Position numbers and translations under genes: made by a program. From contig SFEH01000070.1 in the NCBI GenBank assembly GCA_004557315.1, positions 1-11,068 of the forward strand: a stretch of 11,068 nucleotides of DNA. The letters run 5' to 3'. Of this stretch, positions 1 to 4,775 are shown in pieces (the first letter of the stretch is position 1; every line of letters begins with the position of its first letter). This DNA is from Bacteroidales bacterium (GTDB lineage Bacteria; Bacteroidota; Bacteroidia; Bacteroidales; UBA3663). The notes beneath the pieces were generated by a model. The model was not told the origin of the DNA, searched no databases, and worked only from the letters and a program-made list of their open reading frames with translations.

Positions 1-1
1 A

Positions 2-274
2 ATGTTCATTCTCTGGTTCATTGCTGCAATTTTGTTCAATACCTATGTACTCAGCAACGAAGCCGTATTAGGATCGTACAGCGAAACTGGTGAGATGATC
101 GGAAGCTTTATCAATAAAGTAGCAAAGCAAGCCATTACACTCTCTCTGTTCTTTATTGGAGCTTCATTAACACGTGAGACATTGAAAGATGTTGGCATTC
201 GTCCTTTGTTCCAGGGAATATTGCTATGGATATGCATCAGTGTTGTTTCATTGGCATATATCCTTTGGGTATAA
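2..274 (+). CDS. YeiH-family (UPF0324) putative sulfate exporter-type transporter, C-terminal part
   Basis: This is the last 90 or so residues of an integral membrane protein whose start lies outside the window. The methionine at the left edge is probably internal, because YeiH/UPF0324 proteins are normally about 330-350 residues. Three hydrophobic stretches are visible: residues 1-17, around 43-55 (the stretch with ITLSLFFIGASL), and the final 22 residues, which end in ILWV directly before TAA. The FFIGASL motif followed by a charged turn and a GI-rich helix matches the end of this family as I know it. Family members are annotated as putative sulfate exporters or unknown permeases, and the substrate cannot be read from this fragment. 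The gene converges on dnaA and shares a hairpin terminator with it. The family call is fairly good, the function is weak. Confidence 0.72.
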   Translation: MFILWFIAAILFNTYVLSNEAVLGSYSETGEMIGSFINKVAKQAITLSLFFIGASLTRETLKDVGIRPLFQGILLWICISVVSLAYILWV

Positions 275-288
275 GATTGATAAAATAC

Positions 289-332
289 AAATATGGCGGA
301 AGAAAATTTTTTTTCTTCCGCCATATTTTTTT
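289..332. terminator. Probable bidirectional intrinsic terminator between the YeiH-like gene and dnaA
   Basis: A perfect 18-bp inverted repeat (289-306 paired with 311-328) encloses a 4-nt TTTT loop. The arm is AAATATGGCGGAAGAAAA. On the plus strand a run of T continues from 326 to 332. On the minus strand the stem is followed by a weaker T-rich stretch. It sits 14 nt after the stop of the plus-strand transporter and 20 nt after the stop of minus-strand dnaA, which fits a shared terminator for convergent genes. Confidence 0.85.
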
Positions 333-348
333 CATATATCATTCCCTA

Positions 349-1689
349 TTATTCTTGCAGCAGCTTCTCAGCCTCCATGTATTTACCCTTGAAGTCTTCG
401 TCAGAATTCAATAGTTCATCAACACTCTTCAAGGCATGAAGCACAGTTGCATGGTCACGTCCACCAACGAGGTTACCGATACGGCTTACAGATTGGCTGG
501 TATGCTTCTTACATAGATGCATTGCAGCCTGTCGAGCAAACACGACCTCTCTCTTTCGTGTCTTTGAGTTGAATGTCTTCGAATCGATTCCGAATGTGCT
601 TTGAACGATTTGTATGATGTTCTCGCAAGTGATGGCTTTCTGTTCAATCTTTACAATCATGCGCATGACACGTGAAACGAGATCTTTGTCGATTGGTCGA
701 TTAAATGCAATCGAATGGGCAAGGAGCGAGTTGATAATACCTTCAAGGTCGCGCACGTTATCGGTTGCGTTATGAGCGATGAAGTCGATGACATCAGGTT
801 CAATCTTAAGACCTTCCTTATTGCATTTTCCCTTGAGGATTTCTCGGCGCAACTCATAGTCAGGACGTTCGATTTCGCCAATGAACCCCCACTTGAAACG
901 TGTCAGAAGGCGTGGAACCAAGTCTTCAAGCTCAACAGGAGGGCGGTCGCAGGTCATGATGAGCTGTTTGCCCGATTGGTGCAAATAATTAAAAATATGG
1001 AAGAATGTATTCTGAGTAGCGATTTTTCCTTTACCTGCAAACTCTTGAATATCGTCAACGATAAGCACATCGATACTTTGGTAGAAATTGATGAAGTCAT
1101 TGACAAGATTTCTACGAACAGCATCGATATACTGCACCTGGAAGATGTGGCTTGTGATATATAAAACTCGCTTTTCAGGCAACAGCTCAAGTATCTTAAG
1201 GCCGATAGCCTGTGCAAGATGCGTCTTGCCCACACCGCTTGCACCGAAGATGAAGAAAGGGTTGAAAGCGTTGTGTCCAGGATGTTGCGACACGGTGACC
1301 GCTGCACTGAAGGCCAGTTCGTTGCTCTTTCCTTCAAAGTAGGTTGCAAAAGTGCAATTCTTGTTCAGGTGAGTATCAAATTCAGGTTCAGCGATCTCTG
1401 CCTTTACTGATGACACATTGATATTGGTGTCTTGAGTCACGGCAATACGATAGTTCAACTCAACTATTGTACCGAATACACGAAGGAGGGTCTTCCTCAG
1501 GAGATCAAGGTATTCACTTTCCAATCGCTCATACACAAACGACGATGGGACACCAAGCTCAAGCTTGTTGTCTCTGTAGCTAAGCACTTCGATTGGCTCG
1601 AAGAACTGCTTGTAGGCTTCTTCGTTCTGCAGATTGTCGCTAATGATCTGCAGACACTGATCCCATTGTGTCTGAATATGAGTTTTCAT
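349..1689 (-). CDS. dnaA: Chromosomal replication initiator protein DnaA
   Basis: DnaA binds DnaA boxes at oriC, forms an ATP-dependent filament and opens the duplex to load the replicative helicase. The 446-residue product has all four domains: domain I (about 1-85, starting with the helix around W9), a short linker, the AAA+ core with Walker A GASGVGKT (about 149-156), Walker B LIVDD (about 209-213), an arginine-finger region LLTRFKWG, sensor II VRDLEG (about 312-317), and the domain IV DNA-binding signature VGGRDHATVLHA (about 408-419). The length is usual for Bacteroidales. The frame is open to a further ATG at 1734, but that codon is upstream of the -7 promoter element, so the ATG at 1689 (MKTHIQTQWDQ) is chosen. 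It also aligns with the usual Bacteroidales DnaA start. A candidate origin lies directly upstream, a common arrangement. Confidence 0.97.
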   Translation of the reverse strand: MKTHIQTQWDQCLQIISDNLQNEEAYKQFFEPIEVLSYRDNKLELGVPSSFVYERLESEYLDLLRKTLLRVFGTIVELNYRIAVTQDTNINVSSVKAEIAEPEFDTHLNKNCTFATYFEGKSNELAFSAAVTVSQHPGHNAFNPFFIFGASGVGKTHLAQAIGLKILELLPEKRVLYITSHIFQVQYIDAVRRNLVNDFINFYQSIDVLIVDDIQEFAGKGKIATQNTFFHIFNYLHQSGKQLIMTCDRPPVELEDLVPRLLTRFKWGFIGEIERPDYELRREILKGKCNKEGLKIEPDVIDFIAHNATDNVRDLEGIINSLLAHSIAFNRPIDKDLVSRVMRMIVKIEQKAITCENIIQIVQSTFGIDSKTFNSKTRKREVVFARQAAMHLCKKHTSQSVSRIGNLVGGRDHATVLHALKSVDELLNSDEDFKGKYMEAEKLLQE

Positions 1690-1720
1690 AATTTGCGATT
1701 GGCTTTCAAATTTTACGATG

Positions 1721-1751
1721 CAAAGATAAGTCAAAAAAATTAACTAACAAA
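1721..1751 (-). promoter_or_regulatory. dnaA promoter (Bacteroidota sigma-ABfr type)
   Basis: Read on the minus strand, TTTG (1751-1748) is followed after 19 nt by TATCTTTG (1728-1721), an exact match to the Bacteroidota TTTG / TAnnTTTG promoter. Transcription would start near 1714, giving a leader of about 25 nt before the dnaA ATG at 1689. This placement excludes the longer reading frame starting at 1734. Confidence 0.8.
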
Positions 1752-1782
1752 CATAAAAAAAACACTAAAAAACTTGTAAATA

Positions 1783-1857
1783 TCTAAATGCTTGATTATC
1801 AATCTTTGTTTGTGCCTTCTTGACTCAAGATTCTTTTTCGTGGTCTAAATGCTTGAT
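1783..1857 (+). repeat. 14-bp direct repeat in the candidate origin
   Basis: TCTAAATGCTTGAT occurs at 1783-1796 and again at 1844-1857, a start-to-start distance of 61 bp. Both copies are exact and lie in the AT-rich part between the dnaA promoter and the inverted DnaA-box-like pair. The role is unknown. It could be a protein-binding site or a chance duplication in low-complexity sequence. Confidence 0.75.
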
Positions 1858-1897
1858 AGATAGTGTTATTTATAACAGGTAATTAAAAATTGTCAAA

Positions 1898-1975
1898 AGT
1901 TATCAACAATCTTCCATCAATTTTCTTTCGATGACCTTTGTCGCTGATAAATGGTCAGTTAGATTGTTGATAACT
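1898..1975. repeat. 15-bp inverted repeat carrying paired DnaA-box-like sites
   Basis: AGTTATCAACAATCT (1898-1912) is perfectly inverted as AGATTGTTGATAACT (1961-1975), separated by 48 nt. Each arm contains TTATCAACA, one base from the consensus DnaA box. The sequence CAAAAG lies directly outside the left arm and its complement CTTTTG reappears 11 nt beyond the right arm, so the similarity extends beyond the arms with an insertion. Long spacing makes a simple RNA hairpin less likely than two oppositely oriented protein-binding sites. Confidence 0.7.
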
Positions 1976-2084
1976 ATAGATAAACTTTTGAATCTGTTTC
2001 AAATTAATGCCAAATCGTCAGTTTTTTACATTCTGATGATAATTGTAGCAAAATGCAATCTCAGTAGGTGAAATCACCGATTTT

Positions 2085-2567
2085 TCAGGCATTCAAGTCA
2101 CTATAATCGAAGCCCAGAGGGAGCAGCGCATCCACGCTATCGAATATGTAAATCTCGTCCTTGCTGCACAACAAGACCTCGATCGGCTCACCAGCCCTGT
2201 ATTGAGATTCGAGCATAACCTGCCGGCAAGCTCCGCAAGGCGAGCATACCTTCTCGGTGAAGTCCCCATTGTGAGAGGCGATGATTGCAATCTTCTTCAC
2301 CTTGGCTTGCGGAAAGTTGGCTCCAGCATAGAACAGAGCAGTACGTTCGGCACAAGTGCCTGAAGGGTATGCAGCGTTTTCCTGATTGCTGCCTTTCACG
2401 ATTTCGCCATTGTCGAGAAGGACACCAGCTCCCACATTGAAGTGAGAATATGGCGCATAAGATCCTAAAGTAGCAATTTTTGCAGCCTCGACAACACTTT
2501 TTTGCTCTTCTGTTAGCTCATTTTGATTACAAATCATTATCTTTGCAACAATGTTTGTTATTTCCAT
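2085..2567 (-). CDS. cdd: Cytidine deaminase
   Basis: This enzyme hydrolytically deaminates cytidine and deoxycytidine to uridine and deoxyuridine in pyrimidine salvage, in the cytoplasm. The 160-residue protein is the size of the homotetrameric class. It shows the zinc and catalytic motif SGTCAERTAL (C72 ligand, E74 proton shuttle) and the second zinc motif SPCGACRQ (C111 and C114). The nucleoside-binding SNQENAAYPSG stretch lies at about 60-70. The ATG at 2567 is preferred over the in-frame ATG at 2537, because the N-terminal MEITNIVAKIM... segment resembles the N-terminal extension of other Bacteroidales cytidine deaminases. It points in the same direction as dnaA but is separated from it by the candidate origin. 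It is divergent from the glucosaminidase gene. Confidence 0.95.
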   Translation of the reverse strand: MEITNIVAKIMICNQNELTEEQKSVVEAAKIATLGSYAPYSHFNVGAGVLLDNGEIVKGSNQENAAYPSGTCAERTALFYAGANFPQAKVKKIAIIASHNGDFTEKVCSPCGACRQVMLESQYRAGEPIEVLLCSKDEIYIFDSVDALLPLGFDYSDLNA

Positions 2568-2647
2568 AGTACATTATTATTGTGGCAATAAACCTGTTCG
2601 ACATTACACTTGCCGTAACTCCTGCAATCAGGATTACCCAAGTGCCA

Positions 2648-2655
2648 TAGTTTTG
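2648..2655 (+). promoter_or_regulatory. Possible -7 element for the glucosaminidase gene
   Basis: TAGTTTTG matches TAnnTTTG and would give a start near 2662, about 24 nt before the ATG at 2686. No TTTG is found at the expected distance upstream, so this is a half-site only. It lies a few bases from the divergent cdd -7 candidate. Confidence 0.25.
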
Positions 2656-2660
2656 TTCTG

Positions 2661-2694
2661 CAAATATACAAAAAAAACATAATAAATGCGCAAA
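2661..2694 (-). promoter_or_regulatory. Possible cdd promoter
   Basis: On the minus strand TATATTTG (2668-2661) fits the -7 element TAnnTTTG. The nearest TTTG upstream (2694-2691) is 22 nt away, slightly more than the usual 19-21. Transcription would start near 2654, leaving a leader of about 85 nt. The upstream element would lie inside the first codons of the divergent glucosaminidase gene. Confidence 0.35.
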
Positions 2695-3639
2695 CAGCAC
2701 CATTTTTTCAGTTTTAAGTACATAGTTTTTGCTGTACTTGTGGTTCTCGTTCAATCTTTGACCATCGAAGTGCATGCCAAACCGAAGAAAGTGAAGTTCA
2801 ATACTTCGGTCAAGGCGCGTATGACGCCGATTCAGTATTGCGAAAAATATGCCGATGAGGCACGTCGCCAGATGCAGAAATACCGTATTCCTGCCAGCAT
2901 CACCTTGGCTCAAGGCATGCTTGAGTCAGGTTATGGATCGAGCTATCTAGCCAATGTTGCCAACAATCATTTCGGCATCAAAGCCTACCGAGGGTGGAAA
3001 GGTCCTGTAGTCTATGCCGACGATGATGCAAAGAATGAGCCATTCTGCAAGTTCAAGACGGTTGAAGAGGGCTATGAATATCACTCGACATTCTTGTTGA
3101 GCAACAAGAGGTATGCCTCGCTCTTCAATCTCGATCCCACCGACTATGAGGCATGGGCAAAAGGGCTGAAGAAGGCGGGCTATGCCACAAATCCGCGGTA
3201 TGCCGACATGCTGATAAGGATAATCGAGGAAAACCATCTCGATATCTATGACGTCACTAAAGTCAGGGGTAGGGGAAGGAACTCGAAGATCATACCTCAC
3301 AAGCTTTATGTGACGAGCAAAAGAAGAGGACTGAAGTACGTGAGGGCGCGTGCCGATGATGACCTATCGTATATCGCCAAGGAGTTTGACGTGACCAAAC
3401 GCCAGCTCCGAAGCTGGAACGACCTCCACAAGAAAGCAGTCATCATGGAGGGCGATATTATCTATCTTCAGCCGAAGCACAAGAAGGCCGACAAGAAGTA
3501 TCCGCAGCATGTCGTTCGTGCAGGAGAGTCCTTGCATTCCATCTCCCAGATGTATGGAGTGCGTGTTTCTTCACTGATAAAGCGCAATAAACTGGCAACT
3601 GCGACCGTTCAAGAGGGTCAAGTCTTGAAACTTCGTTAA
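2686..3639 (+). CDS. Secreted glucosaminidase (GH73-type) with C-terminal LysM-like repeats
   Basis: This is a peptidoglycan hydrolase expected to cleave the glycan backbone at N-acetylglucosamine, in the periplasm or at the envelope. The 317-residue product begins with a signal peptide: a basic start, a hydrophobic core at 11-25, and probable cleavage after A31 in EVHA-KPKK. No lipobox is present. The glucosaminidase domain covers about 48-190, with the typical LAQGMLESGYGSS motif (E80 the expected catalytic acid) and the NNHFGIK motif (93-99). The RYASLF...AWAKGLKKAGYAT...YADML pattern follows, as in FlgJ-like and autolysin enzymes. A basic linker leads to two LysM-like segments, one degenerate (about 216-263) and a better one (about 274-316, HVVRAGESLHSISQMYGV), which should bind peptidoglycan. 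It likely acts in cell-wall remodelling. Whether it is an endo-N-acetylglucosaminidase or cleaves at muramic acid cannot be decided here. Confidence 0.92.
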   Translation: MRKQHHFFSFKYIVFAVLVVLVQSLTIEVHAKPKKVKFNTSVKARMTPIQYCEKYADEARRQMQKYRIPASITLAQGMLESGYGSSYLANVANNHFGIKAYRGWKGPVVYADDDAKNEPFCKFKTVEEGYEYHSTFLLSNKRYASLFNLDPTDYEAWAKGLKKAGYATNPRYADMLIRIIEENHLDIYDVTKVRGRGRNSKIIPHKLYVTSKRRGLKYVRARADDDLSYIAKEFDVTKRQLRSWNDLHKKAVIMEGDIIYLQPKHKKADKKYPQHVVRAGESLHSISQMYGVRVSSLIKRNKLATATVQEGQVLKLR

Positions 3640-3664
3640 AAGATTTTGAAATATTTGAAAAACG

Positions 3665-3696
3665 TTTGCAAAAATAATAATTTTAGATTATATTTG
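3665..3696 (+). promoter_or_regulatory. Promoter of the ROK kinase-uvrA-DUF4286 cluster (Bacteroidota type)
   Basis: TTTG (3665-3668), 20 nt, then TATATTTG (3689-3696) is a full match to the Bacteroidota promoter pattern. The start would be near 3703, giving a leader of about 100 nt before the ATG at 3805. No comparable promoter was found before uvrA or the DUF4286 gene, so it may drive all three. Confidence 0.8.
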
Positions 3697-3725
3697 CACC
3701 ATACATTTACGATTATAGTTTCTGC

Positions 3726-3755
3726 CCAGACAGAACGCAAGAGCGTTCGCTCTGG
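3726..3755 (+). promoter_or_regulatory. Stem-loop in the 5' leader of the ROK kinase transcript
   Basis: CCAGA (3726-3730) pairs with TCTGG (3751-3755), and GAACGC (3733-3738) pairs with GCGTTC (3743-3748) across an AAGA loop. A 2-by-2 internal loop (CA opposite GC) separates the two stems. It starts about 23 nt after the predicted transcription start and ends 49 nt before the start codon. No U-run follows, so it is not an intrinsic terminator. An mRNA-stabilising or regulatory structure is possible. Confidence 0.55.
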
Positions 3756-3804
3756 AAAGAGACGAAACAATTAAGAATAACTAAAACTCTAATACTATTT
3801 TGAT

Positions 3805-4761
3805 ATGGCAAATTGCAAACCTTATGTTGTTGGCATAGATTGCGGTCAAACAACCACGATGGGCATCGTTGATACACGAGGCAAGATTGTCGCTACTATA
3901 TCAATCAAAATGTCGGATTATATTGAATTCGAAGATTACATCTCGGCTATGGCAAAATCGCTTCGCCGCATCATGGGCTCTGTAGGTGGTCCGCAGATGA
4001 TCCGCGGCATTGGTATCGGTGCTCCAAATGCCAACTTCTATTCTGGCAATATCGAATATCCGTCAAATCTTCCATGGAAGGGCATATTGCCTTTGGGAGA
4101 GTTGCTTTATGAGCATCTTGGCATTCCGGTGGCAGTGACCAACGATGCCAATGCAGCAGCGATTGGCGAAATGACCTATGGCATAGCCCGAGGCATGCGC
4201 GACTTTGTCATGGTCACATTGGGTACAGGAGTCGGAGGTGGAGTGGTTGTCAACGGGCAGCTTGTCTATGGTCACGATGGCTTTGCGGGCGAGATTGGTC
4301 ATCTGAAGATGATCCGCGGAGGCAGAACCTGCGGCTGCGGAGGTCGAGGATGTCTCGAAACCTATGCATCAGCCACAGGCGTTGTCCGCACGGCACGCGA
4401 GTATCTCTCGACACGCGATGACGAGAGTCTGTTGCGAGCTCTGAATCCAGAAGAGATAACATCAAAAGACGTATATGAGGCGGCAATCAAGGGCGATGCT
4501 TTGTCGCAAGAGATATTTGATTTCACAGGCCGCATTCTAGGCGAGGCTTTGGCCAATATTGCCTGCTCGACCTCTCCAGAGGCTTTTGTCATCTATGGCG
4601 GATTGTCGAAGGCAGGAGATTTGCTTCTTAACCCATTGGTTGAGGCAATGGAAGAGAACCTCATCCCTGTGTGGAGAGGCAAGATCAAGGTTATCCTTAG
4701 TCAGCTCGACTCGTCGGAAGCTGCAGTTCTCGGAGCGTCTGCTTTAGGATGGAAGGCCTGA
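3805..4761 (+). CDS. ROK-family sugar kinase, probable glucokinase
   Basis: ROK kinases phosphorylate free hexoses with ATP in the cytoplasm. The closest resemblance is to Bacteroidales glucokinases, giving glucose 6-phosphate for glycolysis. The 318-residue length is usual. Visible motifs are the N-terminal phosphate loop GIDCGQTTT (about 10-18), the sugar-binding GIGAPNAN region (about 70-77), TNDANAAAIGE with the catalytic base D114, the adenosine-binding LGTGVGGG (139-146), GEIGH (E163, H166), and the ROK zinc motif CGCGGRGC (C176, C178, C183 with H166). There is no N-terminal helix-turn-helix, so it is an enzyme and not a NagC/XylR-type repressor. The phosphate loop departs from the common DxGGTNT pattern. 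The gene starts a tight cluster with uvrA 14 nt downstream. Substrate specificity other than glucose (for example a hexosamine) cannot be excluded. Confidence 0.9.
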   Translation: MANCKPYVVGIDCGQTTTMGIVDTRGKIVATISIKMSDYIEFEDYISAMAKSLRRIMGSVGGPQMIRGIGIGAPNANFYSGNIEYPSNLPWKGILPLGELLYEHLGIPVAVTNDANAAAIGEMTYGIARGMRDFVMVTLGTGVGGGVVVNGQLVYGHDGFAGEIGHLKMIRGGRTCGCGGRGCLETYASATGVVRTAREYLSTRDDESLLRALNPEEITSKDVYEAAIKGDALSQEIFDFTGRILGEALANIACSTSPEAFVIYGGLSKAGDLLLNPLVEAMEENLIPVWRGKIKVILSQLDSSEAAVLGASALGWKA

Positions 4762-4775
4762 AGGCATGAAAAAAT

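Larger units (their letters stand above)
1752..2084. other. AT-rich gene-free region behind dnaA, candidate oriC
   Basis: No convincing gene is found in these 333 bases. The stretch is strongly AT-rich (especially 1740-1900) and lies immediately upstream of dnaA. It holds two copies of TTATCAACA (1900-1908 on plus, 1965-1973 on minus), one mismatch from the DnaA box TTATCCACA, within 15-bp perfect inverted arms. Looser relatives occur at 1796-1804 (TTATCAATC) and 1942-1950 (minus, TTATCAGCG). A 14-bp direct repeat lies nearer dnaA. Origins beside dnaA are common in bacteria, so oriC is a reasonable inference. The alternative is a dnaA autoregulatory region only. GC skew over the whole chromosome would be needed to tell these apart. 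Confidence 0.5.

Noticed and set aside
715..1164. Plus-strand open frame of 149 codons opposite dnaA
   Set aside because: It is antisense to the AAA+ core of dnaA, which has every expected motif.
1690..1734. Fifteen-residue N-terminal extension of dnaA from the ATG at 1734
   Set aside because: That ATG lies upstream of the -7 element (1728-1721), so it would not be in the transcript, and related DnaA proteins start near MKTHIQTQWDQ.
2539..2546. TATCTTTG on the plus strand inside cdd as a glucosaminidase promoter
   Set aside because: It matches the -7 element, but the nearest suitable TTTG is only 13 nt upstream, and it would give a leader of about 130 nt.
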